From the NCBI GenBank assembly GCA_013399695.1, contig VXAU01001099.1, positions 4,164,241-4,228,240 of the forward strand: a stretch of 64,000 nucleotides of DNA. Reading direction: 5' to 3'. Below the pieces are notes generated by a model. That model saw only the letters and a program-made list of their open reading frames with translations, was not told the origin of the DNA and searched no databases. Of the stretch, positions 1 to 11,727 are shown piece after piece. The stretch comes from Formicarius rufipectus. Taxonomy: Eukaryota > Chordata > Aves > Passeriformes > Formicariidae. Both the position numbers and the translations under genes were made by a program. Every line of letters starts with the position of its first letter. Position 1 is the stretch's first letter.

Positions 1-3000
1 TTATGATGGTAGCAGAAGAAGCACAGAACATGCACATTTGATTCTTTAGTTATAAGCCAATTTTCTCTCCTAAAGCAAATAGTCCCTAAATTACATTTAC
101 ATGACCTTGGGCTGGGGATCTACACACTCCCTGATGTGAGCCTAGCTACCCAAATCGTGTTTCCCTTGAGAGGAGATTATTTTGTGCTATATCAATCTGG
201 TCTATGCAGGCCTTGGAAAATGCATCAGATGTTTAGACAGTGCAAATCCTTTTGCCATAGGCAAGGTTACTAATTAAAAAGCACCAGCATACAGAAGCAC
301 CAGATGCAGCCCAACCAAGGATGAATGTCAAGAAATTGGCGAGGAGAAGGGAAAAAGCAAGAAAGAGGTTAGGAAGAGATCAGATGTGTGTTTTTCACAG
401 AATGTTCCCTTTGTTTCCATTCATCAGTTCTTCCCAACTGGTTTGGTGTATCTGACATTACTTCTCGCAGCAGGGAGTCTCATCAGTTGTGTCTTACCAT
501 GGAAGTCATGTATTGTGGCATTTCATATGTAGTGTCTGGTCATATCCCATCCTGTCACGTTTTATTATGTGTGCTGTCATTATGTAACACTTCACTGGTG
601 GCATGTGGTCACTTTGCAGCTCATGGTTGTCTTTGTTTCTGTTGACATTTCCATGAAACCTTGAACGTGACTTAGAACAATGTTGTTGAAATATGCTTCC
701 AGTTTACAACAACTATCAGTTCTTTCAATTGAAACAGGACTGGATGCATTCTAAGTGTGAATAAACAATCGGCTGATGTAGGTTTATTGTGCTGGAAAGT
801 TTTATTTTCTCCAGCATGTTGGTGTGGGATAATCAAAGTAGAACAGGCAATTTACTAAAAGCTGTGCAGTGAAAACAGATGCAAAACAGTACCTGAACAG
901 GTACTTAAACATAAGCACAGACTGAAGTCCTACCATAAATTAACCTCAACTTGGGGTCTACATGACTTCCTAATGCATATTATGAAAAAGCTAAATGTTC
1001 CTGCTCTGAATAGGTTTATATAATCCTGGCATAGTAGCAGTGGAAAATAGGCTTGATGGACATCTCTCTGCAGAGCAGTTCTGTTCCTCAACCTGCCCTT
1101 GGTTCTCTGGACACTTAAACTGCAATTCATGGAGTGGCACCAGGGTCCCTGTATTTCACTGAATTATTCTGCATTCTGCTCTACTCTTCATTGCTATGAT
1201 GAATGTTCACTTGTTGAGGTGTCATGAGCATCCTTTCGGGACCTGCCCTACAGTACATGATGTGTCTCTGATATAGTAAAGGGGTAGAACATATACCCTG
1301 GAAAGTTGCTTGTTTTCATTAACATCCTTCTTTTGAATGACTAGTAAAAATGCTGTACAATGGTAATTTTCATGGATTGAGTTATTTCGTTCTTTGCTTT
1401 GCACTGGTCTCATTACTCAGTGTTTTTAAACTGCTTTTGATGGGATTATAACTCATCTCTGTCGTTTACAAATAGCAGCATATAAACATTGAGTGTTTAA
1501 TAGTTATTCCAATCATGCAGGCAAGATTTTCTTGGCAATCTCTTTAGGTTTTAGATTTTGTTTAAAGTGGTCCCTTGCTCTCAGTCAGAAACATTAATTT
1601 CTAGGTAACAGGCACAGATGTCCTTCAAGCCTCCAGTAAGTGGTCTCATTAAGTACTTGAGTAAAATGAAGGGTGTTGCATCAGATGAAATAGCTGGGAA
1701 TAAAGAGCTGTGTTGTCTCTTGGATGGAGGGAAAATGCATGTGTTTTATATCCAAGAAAGATGTAGAAGTTGCTACAATGCATGAGAGGTGCCAGATACT
1801 CCCCCAAAAGAAAGAGAGGGTGTCATTCTTCTTTTCCACTGTTGTAGGAATCAAAGAATTAATTTTCTTGTTAAAAGTCATGGTTACCTTGATAAATGAA
1901 GCCTCACTTCTGGAGCTTCTATGGACCTTGGGCATGAACATTTTAGGGATAGGTATTTGCCTGAGACTTCTGTGTAGCTGACAATTATAACATTTTTACA
2001 TGTGGTTTGCATGAGTCAGATTTGTGTCTAGATCTCTATGATAGACTTAATTCAGGTTTTAACACTAATGCATTAGTATTTCCATATCTAATTAATCATA
2101 CCAAGGCACAGATCAATCTAAAGAAGCACAAAAATTATTTTTCTGTTTCTTCTTTATTGTTTTCCAGGTTCTGTATTTTTGGTTGAGTACATGTTAAGTA
2201 ATACAATGTAGACGTTATCTCCTTTTCTGGACATGGGCATCACTGACAAACTTAGTAAAAGTCGCCACAGGTGCATTTGGAAATATTGGCTTAATATTTG
2301 GAATGTCTGCATGTATCTATATATGCCCTCTGTATGGATCAAGTGATACCTTAGCAATAGTTTGGAGTATGTAGGTAAATGGGACAGGTGCTCACAAATT
2401 TTGCTTGTGCTAAGAATAAAAGAAGTGAGTTTCTGCAAATATGAAATAAAAATTGTGCTGTGCAATGTGTCAGATTTCAATGAAAAATTAAAAGTTTGCT
2501 CAGTCTAAGCTACCTAGCTGTTTAGAGGAGGTCACAATGGAAGTGGAAATGGACAAGGTTTGGGGCTTTAATAGTCAGGATTTTTGTTTAAGTGGATGAA
2601 TAGTTGAAATGGGATGAAACATCAAGCCCAAATAGGGTGTGATTTTCCTGAGCAGTGACAACGAGGATGTGATTTCTGTTTTGTAATTAAGAGTTCTTCT
2701 CACTCAGGTGTTGCAGTGACAGTGGAGTTCATCTTTTCATTGCTGTGGCATTCACAAGCTGGGCTTGGTAGCAATTTATTTCAGGTGCTGTTCGGTGCTG
2801 GGAGGTTTTTGAATCAGGTTCCTATTGTGAATTGTTCCTGAAAGATCCTCCAAATCTTATTAATTTTGACTGATTCTTTGTATTAGGGTTTCCTAGGGAT
2901 TGGTGGAGTCTAGAGGATTAAAGGCCTCTGAGTCAAGGATGACCTAGATTCTGATAGATTTTATTATGCAAATCCTTACAGTCAGAGGTCATTAATGGAA

Positions 3001-5525
3001 ACATCTGAAGCTAATATGAGTTAATATATTTGAGTGCTCTCAGAAATTAATGAGTGTTTTGGTTCCAGGTGAGTACAATACAGTTCAGGTATTTCAAAGC
3101 TGTTTTCATTTAGAAGTGTGCTCGGAAAGTGATTTAGGACCTTAAATGTCAAAATCCTTTTGGCTGTTGGCAAAAGTTGGGTTCTGGAGACAGTTTTGAA
3201 AACAGGATTTTCCTCTGAAGTCATAGTAGGGGATTGGAAACTTTCTCCTCTGCCATTTCTAATGATGATTTCAAGAGAACAGCAAATGCCTAACATTGAA
3301 GCAAGTTCTTGATATAATTTTTGTAAAAGAAATTGCCTGATTTTTTTTCTGGTATCTTAAATGGAAAAATGCGAAATGACAAAAAAAAGCAAAAAACAAA
3401 AACAAACAAACAAAAAACAACAAAACAAAAAAACCAAAACAACAAAAACCCAAAAAAACCCCCAGAAATAAATTAAAAAACACTGGCTTTCCCACCTCAA
3501 AACAGAAGGGTGATTTATGTGTGTAGCCATTTTTCTCTTCTATATTTACAATGTGCTCTATTGAAGGTCTGCTAAGCAGAAAATGTAATATTCCTGAACA
3601 AGCTGGTCCTTGTCTGTTATAGTCAGTCCAGCTGTCCCTATGGTTTGTGCAGGGGCAGGGATCGGATCAAAACCAGAAAGATTCTGAATATAATTCATAT
3701 ATAAAGGCATTAATGCATTTTCCTTTATGGTGGCTTCCCAAAGTTCAGTACATGGACCTCAGGCCACAAATGGAAAAGCTCTCTATTTGGCTCTTTAAAT
3801 ATGTTTTAATTCTTTCATTTATTTCACAAGCCTGACTACTAACTTGTATTTGTTTCTTTTATTAATAATTGCCCTTTTATACTATGCCTTTTTCCCGAGA
3901 ATGTGAAAATATGTAAATACCCTGAGCAAATACATTCCATTTCAGGCCAGCAGTAGGGCAGGCCATTATGATTGTGCCGTTTATGAATAAACAGAGGCGT
4001 TTACCCAAAATATTCAAAGCTAACTCTGAAAATCTAACTGAAAAGCCTTCCACTTAAACATTTGTTTTAAAACTTGTTTTTGTAATCTGTCAAGCAAGGA
4101 GTCAGTAGCAGAGGTGGGGACAGATCACAAGGAGTTGGGTGCTCTGTTTTCTGGTGTCATGAGCAGTGCTGGGAAAGGTTCTCATGTTGATTATTTTGGT
4201 TTAGATCAGGGTGATATCCTTGAAGTCCATAGCATGTATATAGTGTAGCATTCAGTGACTGACCTTAGGTCTGAACCCTGGCTGTGAGAAGCTTCACCAG
4301 TTGGAGCCTTAGATGTCCCCCGGTCTTCTTGTTTTACATGAACATGCAAAACTCGCTTTCTAAGGAGCGATACTGTAGGATGGGAATCCAGTGCCACTCG
4401 TTTTGAACACAAGTGTTTTTACCAGCTCTTTGCCACCCACACACGTCTGTTGTCCCCTTCATGTGCACCCCTAAGTCCCTCTGAGCCCAGCTGTGGTGCA
4501 GCTCCCTGGAACAGCGGGTGTCACCAGCACCGTGTCCTGTGACATTTCCCAGTGCCCTTGTGCAGTGTGTTGTTTCTCAGTCCTGTATTTCTGTGTTACC
4601 TCGCAGTGTATACCAGCAAAATGTGGGTTAATGGGGCAGGCATGGCACAGTAAAGAGTCTCTCTGGTGGAGTCATTAGGATTTGCTGGCGGGCTGCCAGC
4701 TCAGTAGGTGGAATTTTACACTCACTTTTCAGAGCAAGCTTAAAGGGGAAACCTCTGCTCGCTTTAAGGCTTTACAGGCAGCGAGAGGCTGCTGGGACAT
4801 GCCTGCCCCTGTCCAGACCTCTGATGAACAGCTGGCTGGAAATTCTCATCTAAGCACTTGCAAATGATTTGTTGCTGTGGTTGTGGTTTGAAAATTGGTA
4901 GTCAAGACTATTTAAAATCAATGGATCTGCACGGGATTGGTTGGTGATATCGCTGTCTCCTGTGTGTTTGGATTTTCCCATAGTTAAAATGCAGAGTTTG
5001 AAGTGCATTTTGAGGAGGGGGTTTCTGTGTTGGAAGCAAAAAAAAAATAAAAATCTCCCAAAACCCCGGGAAGGCATAGCTGAGCAGGCACAGCTAGACT
5101 TCAGCCACTACCGTACATACATACCAAAGATTTAAGTCTGTTCTGCAACAGGCTTCAGCTGCATGTGAAATTAAGAGCAGCTGATGGTGCTTAGCTCCTG
5201 AAAGGGTTAGGTTATCACAGCTGCAGGAGATTGTAATTTGTCACTCGTGTAAAGAATTAATCAGAATAATGTAATTAGTTATTGTCGTAGAATAAACTGA
5301 AATTCAAATGAATTCTTGAAAGAAACTACCTGATACTGTATTTATCTTACTGTCTTGCTTTAAATGGGATCAATAACAAATGTATCTTTTTGGTTTTAGA
5401 AATTTTAGGTCAGTTTTCATGTGAAACATGCAGCCTTAGTTAATGCCTATTGATCTGGAATTAGAGAGCAAAAGGGTTAAATCTCAATCCCTCTCTGATT
5501 TATATTTCTCTCCCCTCCTTCCCAG
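1..5525 (+). other. KALRN: Intron (3' part) upstream of first visible KALRN exon
   Basis: No exon was recognised here. Short open frames on both strands have no family resemblance, and none carries kalirin sequence that would precede LWTWMED. The sequence is AT-rich and mostly unique, with one A-rich tract at 3381-3480. The last 30 bases form a strong pyrimidine tract ending in CAG at 5525. Mammalian kalirin has an internal promoter giving Delta-kalirin, which lacks the Sec14 domain and first four repeats; by position that promoter could lie in this intron, but no CpG-rich or TATA-type core was recognised. Confidence 0.75.
3381..3480. repeat. A-rich low-complexity tract
   Basis: About 100 bases are almost only A interrupted by single C or short C runs, ending in CCCCC and an A-rich tail. 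It could be a decayed poly-A tail of a retroposon or a simple repeat; no element body was recognised beside it. The phenylalanine-rich open frame it creates on the minus strand is an artefact. Confidence 0.85.
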
Positions 5526-5695
5526 CTGTGGACATGGATGGAAGATCTGCAGAAGGAGCTCTTAGAGGATGTCTGTGCCGATTCTGTGGATGCGGTTCAG
5601 GAGCTTATCAAGCAGTTTCAGCAGCAGCAAACAGCCACCTTGGATGCTACCCTCAATGTTATTAAGGAAGGGGAAGATCTAATCCAACAGCTCAG
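5526..5695 (+). CDS. KALRN: KALRN exon: spectrin repeat 5, helices A and B (residues 1-56)
   Basis: The 170-nt exon begins in phase 0 at CTG after a strong acceptor (pyrimidine tract, CAG at 5523-5525) and ends with 2 nt of an Arg codon before the donor gtaagc. It reads LWTWMEDLQKELLEDV, then a Gln-rich stretch IKQFQQQQTATLD, and ends EGEDLIQQLR. The Trp-x-Trp start and amphipathic heptads fit helix A and helix B of a spectrin repeat. TRIO has WTWLEELQKELLDDVY here, so MEDLQKELLEDVCADS marks kalirin. The repeat number assumes nine repeats in the full protein. In mammals this array binds partners such as HAP1, iNOS and PAM; which partner uses this repeat cannot be told from sequence. Confidence 0.96.
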
Positions 5696-8256
5696 GTAAG
5701 CATCCACCTGGAGGGCAGGTGTGGAGAAAGCTGATGTGTGCTGTGGTTTAGGGGTGCATAAATAGGGAACTATGTAAGGAGCTCCAGTTAATTGGGGAAG
5801 TTTATTAATTCTTCGCTTATTTATAATTCCTCAGATTCTCTGAGTGCTTTATTGAAATGGCAAGGAGTGATTTGTGTGGACTGATTAGAGTAGTCTGTGG
5901 ATCAGCATGAGTTTCCTGTTTGACTGAGAGATTATTTATAGGCACAGTGAAGTGAATTGAAACAAATGTGTTTGAAGTGAATTTTTTTGGTTGGTATTTA
6001 TGGAAGATTGTTAAATGGTTGAGAGCCGAGGCCTTGTGATTTATATGGTTATTCCTGATGTAGGAGAAGTGTATTCCTCTTAATAAAATACACACGTGTC
6101 TAACAGTCTTCACTATTTCATTTTGCATGCAGCACCCTTCTATTTATCTTTGTCTATGTGGGGTTTATTCACAGTGTCAAAGAGGCTCTTATACTGCTGG
6201 TTCTACTTGTGTTATGAATTAAAACAGCTCATTTTACCTGATTTAAAATACATGAAGAGACTAGCTCCAAGAAATTGGGCTTTGGTTTTGTTTTGCTTTT
6301 TTTTTTTAATTTATTTTTTTGCTTTCTCAATCTGCAAGTATCATCAAATAAATGTTTGCGGAGTAAACTTACACAGAATTTGTAATTGAGAAATCTCTTA
6401 TTTGTTCTTACTGTGCTTTTCTCTGCCTTTAACTTTGTTAACAGCAGTGAAGTTTTCCTGCCTTTAAGGGATGTTACTGAGTGTCAAACCAAGTCCAGTT
6501 CATCACTTATTATTTATGTTTTTGTATTGTTACAGGTTACCCTTACGTACATGTACATAGTGTGCATGTTCTGTGTACATACCCAATATGCAGATCTCCC
6601 AGGTTTTATGCATTTCACCAGGGACTGTCTCAGAAAGTTAAATCACCCTCCTCACCCTAAGCTTTTCTAATCTGATACCCTTACTTCCCACCTGAGAAGT
6701 GCAGAAAACCATGAGCCATGATAGGAAAAGCCTAAGATGCTCTGGTGGAGCTTTGCCCTTAAGAGCTCTCCTGGAGCCCTTGAGTCTTCTACTACTGTAT
6801 GTACTTTCCTCTGTACATTTTTCCTGTCATTTTGGATGCAGAGTGTTCTCTGCTTGGTCAGAAAAACGGTTTGAGGGCTGCTCTAGATTTTGATTGTCAC
6901 TCAGCCCTGGACAGCCACCCTGGAGAGCCCATGTAAATTGCTAGTCTTGCTGTATATTCAGTGCCTGCATCACGGTGGGACAGCGAGGGATCTGAGCTCT
7001 GGTATTACTTGCCAAGATTAGAGTTGAAGAGGAAGGGCCAGGAGTGGATGTAGCTAGGTTCCATTCATCTTTACTGATGAGAAAAGTAGGAAAGAAACAT
7101 GCTGGTTTTGGTAAGTGAGCTGCCAGAGGGTAAGGGGTCTTTGTTAAGAATTTATGTATGGCCAGACATAACTGTTCAGTCAAAGGTCTGCATGGTAATT
7201 TTCATGTATGCAAAGTTTAGGGCAATTCTGTGAGATCACAAAAAGGGCAGTGAAATTCTGGGGTAAAGATTTTTGATTCTTCTTCCCACCTACTGGCCTA
7301 GCATCACTTCAGTGTGAACACCCATGAAGAAGTGCCTGAAAAGGACCCTGTATTAGACTATCAGTTGGAGTGTGGAGTGATTTGGGGAATTGCAGAAAGT
7401 GTCTGTATCAAAGGAGTCCTGGTTCTGGTTGTGGGATTGGCCTAAAGGGTTTTTGCCTGCACCTTAGTCAGTAGGAAAGTGGTATGTAGAGTTGGAGAGT
7501 GGCCGGGGTAATACCTGGAGGTGGAAGTCATTGCAGCTTGGGGAAGAGGTGAACTATGATGGTGTGTGGGACTTCAGCATTTTCTTGATGTAAACTTAGT
7601 AAATGCTTAGTTTCAGTCTTTGAAAACAGGCAGGGACCTCAGCTTTGAGACATTTTTTTATAGATTTGGTGTTATGCCCAAATGTTTGCAAAATGCCAAG
7701 GCAGGTTTTGTAGCAGCTGTGTTTAACAGAGAAATGTTGGGGTTTGTGTGTGGCTTCTATTCTGGGCAGTGAACAAGGTGAACATGTTTGTGCAAAGCAA
7801 TCCTCTGCTTCTGATAAAGTTAGGACCAGGCACAGAGAGAACAGCTGTTTGGAGGATGAAAGCCCTGAACACATGCAAAGGTTTACAGCACTGAATGTCA
7901 AGATGATCTGATTCAAGTGTTGGTTTTGAGCACTCTGACTAACTGCAAAGCCTGCAATGGGATCCTGGACTCTAGAAAGTGAAGTAGAACTGTGTGGGAA
8001 AAAAACCTGTGAAGCTGCCCCTGTGTGCGCCCACTCTAACAGATTTCTGGCTGCTGGTGACAGTAAAGAACACACAGATAGAGGAAAAGCAGTGAAAATT
8101 AGAATTGCTGCAATCTTTTCTTAACAGAAGATTGTATTTCTCGGTATGGATCACCTTTTACCTGCCATGAAGAATAGCTGAAGATTGCAAACACTACAAC
8201 AAATGAGGGGAATGAAATACACTGCTCTTATCAAGCATGCCATAACACAGGTTAAA

Positions 8257-8635
8257 TTACAATAAAATTATTGGAGCTTTGGAAAATTTAACATTTCTTG
8301 TCCTTATCTTTGAGAGAACAGATATTGCTTTAGAGAGGATCATTTGTGTAACAGCACTCTGTGTCTCCTCCAGATAGGCAAAGAAAAGCTCAGCTGCCTG
8401 GAACTGTTCTTCACACAAGGTCTTCAGGGCCTCTGTGACTACATCAGAGACCATACCTATCAGGAATAAAGCAGACCTGGGTGCCAGCACTGCATGCCAT
8501 GGTTAACACTGGAAATTTTTTCATCTTCTGTATCAGTGTTTTACTGAGGTGATCATTGTTCTCAGCAGCTAAGGCAAAGCAAACCTTTTGCACTCCAATT
8601 CTAGGCGTACTGCTAGGGGCAATATTTCTGCTCAT
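8257..8635 (-). other. Unassigned antisense coding-like stretch (possible gene relic)
   Basis: Two overlapping minus-strand open frames sit end to end: 8635 to 8444 (SRNIAPSSTPRIGVQKVCFA onwards) and 8490 to 8257 (SALFLIGMVSDVVTEALKTL onwards, then FFAYLEETQSAVTQMILSKA). Residue composition looks more protein-like than other intronic frames, and the switch of frame near 8460 would suit a frameshifted relic such as a processed pseudogene. I recognise no family and see no promoter, splice site or poly-A tail with it. It may equally be chance. Confidence 0.15.
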
Positions 8636-9020
8636 CTCTGAAAGGCTAAACAGTGACTTGCTTGTGAAAGAGCAGGGATGTTAGGGGCTGAAAAAAAAAA
8701 GCCAGTGAGGAGTTGTGTTACTTGCCTATTTTACAGTAGTTCAGCATGTGAGCTTTTGATAATAGGTATGTCTCACTGAGCTCTCTCACAGTTAAAGCAC
8801 TGAAAGTGGTTTTAGGAGTTCATTTTGAACAAAATGAGCAGTAATGTGCCAAGTTCAATCTTGGATTCCCCAAAGTTTATTTTTGTATTTTTTTCCCAAT
8901 AATTTCCTTGAATTTTATAACTAATCCATAACCTTTCAAAGATTAGTAAGGCTCTTACTTGAATTCTTTCTGAGACAAAGCAAGAAATATTGTGGCAGAA
9001 GCATTCCAGTCTCAGAAATG

Positions 9021-9131
9021 TGTTGGGTTTTTTTTCTTTGTTTAGTTTTTTTGTGTGTGTTTGGTTTTTTTGTTGTGTGTGTTTTGGTTTTTTTTGGAGG
9101 TGGTGGTTGGTTTTTTTTGTTTTGTTTTTGT
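9021..9131. repeat. T/G-rich low-complexity tract
   Basis: About 110 bases of T runs broken by G, GTGTGT and GG. It is the strand complement in style of the A/C-rich tracts elsewhere in the window. Open frames through it on both strands (Phe/Val/Gly-rich on plus; Lys/Pro/Gln-rich on minus) are low-complexity artefacts. Confidence 0.85.
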
Positions 9132-10660
9132 GGAGGGAGAACTTTCTCAAGCCACACTAGGCAAGGATTGCCAACACCTTATCTGAAGAGACTTAAAAAA
9201 ATAGAAACCCTCTTAAAAAAAAGAGAGTTAAAAAAATACCAGATTACTACTCTTAAACCTTTGTATTGTGTCAGTCACTGAAATGCAAGTGTGGCTTGAT
9301 CTGAAGAGTGAAATGTTTCTAATGAAAAAGAATTTCTAAAACTAAGTGTGTCTCTAGATCCCGTGAGAGATTATTCAACACCACTCTTGAATAATTCATT
9401 GCGTCATTTAGATAATATATGAATAGTAATAATCCTGCATTTGAATGAAGACATATTTCATGTCCTTTTATAGAAGACAGGTGCTGACTGAAGGAAACAG
9501 AACTTGATTGGATGCAGCCTCAGATTAAGCTCTAGTTCCAGTATTTCACCTTGCTGTTTTCATGCCTCCTTCCTCTGCACAGCTCTAAGGTGGAGGCAGA
9601 GAGATCCTCTGATCACCAAGAGCTTGAAAACAGACTGAGCTGGAGAGAGCAATACTGGTGTAATATCTCCTTGTAAGCAAGGGAAATTGATAGTACATGC
9701 TTCAGAATAATGCTGTAACCTCTGAAGTTCAGTGTATTAAGCATGAAATATTTGAGGAAAAAGAGGGAGAGCATATCCAAAGAGCTAACTACTGTGCAGT
9801 TAATAGTACTCAGTATTTTATTCTATAATCTTATTTTTAGACTTCAGATATTCAGGAAAATGCTTGTTCTTTTCCCCCAAGGCACATACTGAAAACAGAA
9901 TGTGTGTTTTGTTGCCTTAGTATCTCAAAGGTGTTTTAAACATAGCTAAAATGACTCTGTGTCAGTGCCTAGTTCAGTTTAAAGAAATTGCAAAAGATTA
10001 TACGTGTTTTTTCCCCAATTATGCTCACTGACAGGGTTAAATTAAGTTGACTGTACCTTGTTTTGATCTGACCCTATGTGATGATAATTTGCAAAGAGCA
10101 AATCATGAGTATTTCAGTCAAGTCCTGCAGAAAACTACAGATGCTTTGCTTAATGTTTATGGAGGGAAAATCCAACCCAGAAAAAGGGAATAAAAACCTA
10201 AAAATTGGAAACATACTAGCGCTCTTCCACAGTGGGGAGACTCCATGGGAACCCCTACTCAGCAGCCCAAGTTTGCTGGACAGAAGAATGGCTCCCTGTC
10301 ATGTGATGTGGTGACTTGGCAGCATTACCTGATATTTCACTTGTCTTCTAACGTTGTCAGTGCGCATGTTTGTTCGTGCACCAATCGATATGTGCTGTTG
10401 GATTTGTAATTGTCCTCCGCACCTTCTCCAAGGCAGCACTGAAGATTGATAGGAAATATTTATGGTGCGACCTGCTTGTTTACCCACTTCATCCTACCAG
10501 TGCCCAGGTCTTTCCACAGTGTATTGGGTAGGTTCTTTGTTGTCTTGGTTTAAGTATGTCAAGTAATGCAGCTGCTATCACACATCTTTGAGCAGATTGA
10601 ATGGATAAATCTAAATCTTGTTTTAGCCAAAGTACTGACGCCAAGATTAAATATTGGACT

Positions 10661-10675
10661 TTTTTTTTTTTTTTN
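10661..10675. repeat. Poly-T run ending in an ambiguous base
   Basis: Fourteen T are followed by N at 10675. The ambiguity most simply reflects unresolved homopolymer length or a consensus conflict in the assembly. Confidence 0.8.
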
Positions 10676-11552
10676 TGGATTTCAGCTCTTTATGTCTGCA
10701 TAGCTAATTTATCCATAAAACAGTCACTGGGAAAAAAATCGCAGGGAATGTAGCAGACTGTAAGTGAGCCTATTAATATATGTGAGAGCACAAATAGAAA
10801 AGGGACTTACAGGACTGTCCTGTGTCCATGATAAGGCTTCTTTCAGTTACAGCAAACTCCCCCTTGGTCATAGCCCACCAGTTTCTTCCCTTCTGCTGGC
10901 CGTATATGGAAAATGTAATTGGGATAGTATCTGACCTGTCACAGGCACGTTTCATTTCGCTTACCCCAGTGAAAAGACAAGAGTCTCTCTTGGAGTGTTT
11001 GAAAGGTGTTTTCCTTCAGTGGAATTTTTTGCACTGTGTTCTACATCCACTGCTGTACTGCATAATCCAGAGGAAATCAAGGCATTCCTACCCCTTGGTC
11101 TAAAATGCTCGTAATTTTGATTCCATTAGTCCATAAGTAATACAGCAAATGCAGAAAATTAACTTGTGAAGGTCTGGGTGGCTAAATAGCATCTCTGAGT
11201 TTGATGTGAGTATAGGCTGGAGCAGGTCACTCTGTGGGATTAAAGGATTGCCAGCCAGTCTCCTCAAGGGAGCCATTGAGACTGATGTACCATTCTCCTC
11301 CTCACCCCTCCCAAGAGAGGAAGGTCTCAGTGCCGCAACACAAGAAAGTTTGATCCCCTTGTTCAAACTTTGTGCCAAGCTCAGGAGCTGCAGGATTTCA
11401 GTGAGTAGGAGAGATGAGTGTTGCATACACCTTCCCTCAGCCCTTTGTGCTTGGGTTTGCTTCTCAGCAGCACGCAGAATCACGAGTGTGTCATTCTTGC
11501 TCTCTTGCCTGCCTTAAAGCTGAGCTTTAATGTGCTCTCTGCCTTGCTACAG

Positions 11553-11727
11553 GGACTCTGCCGTTTCCAACAATAAGACCCCACACAACAGCTCCATTAG
11601 CCACATCGAATCCGTCCTTCAGCAGCTCGACGAGGCCCAGGTACAGATGGAAGAGCTCTTCCATGAGAGGAAGATTAAGCTAGACATTTTCCTTCAGCTC
11701 CGGATTTTTGAACAGTACACCATTGAG
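11553..11727 (+). CDS. KALRN: KALRN exon: spectrin repeat 5, helix C (residues 57-115)
   Basis: The 175-nt exon starts with 1 nt completing an Arg codon, then DSAVSNNKTPHNSSISHIES, and ends in phase 0 with FEQYTIE before the donor gtaaga. The Asn/Ser-rich part is a loop between helices; LQQLDEAQVQMEELFHERK is a long heptad helix (helix C). TRIO has RIFERDAIDIISDLE where this exon has LRIFEQYTIE, which makes the kalirin assignment firm. The acceptor is CTACAG. This exon closes the repeat: together with 5526-5695 it makes exactly 115 codons bounded by phase-0 junctions. Confidence 0.97.

Larger units (their letters stand above)
5696..11552 (+). other. KALRN: KALRN intron, 5.9 kb
   Basis: A GT-AG phase-2 intron inside spectrin repeat 5. 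It holds a T/G-rich tract (9021-9131), a T run ending in an ambiguous base (10661-10675), and on the minus strand two adjoining coding-like open stretches (8257-8490 and 8444-8635) that I could not assign. No recognised exon. My recollection is that some mammalian kalirin entries carry about 13 extra residues between LIQQLR and DSAV; I saw no matching small exon here. Confidence 0.85.

Noticed and set aside
3271..3495. Phe-rich minus-strand open frame
   Set aside because: Produced by translating the A-rich tract in reverse.
7596..8075. 159-codon minus-strand open frame
   Set aside because: No recognisable family, Cys/Ser/Leu-rich, no supporting signals.
8812..9281. Overlapping Lys/Pro/Gln-rich and Phe/Gly/Val-rich open frames
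   Set aside because: Artefacts of the T/G-rich tract at 9021-9131.
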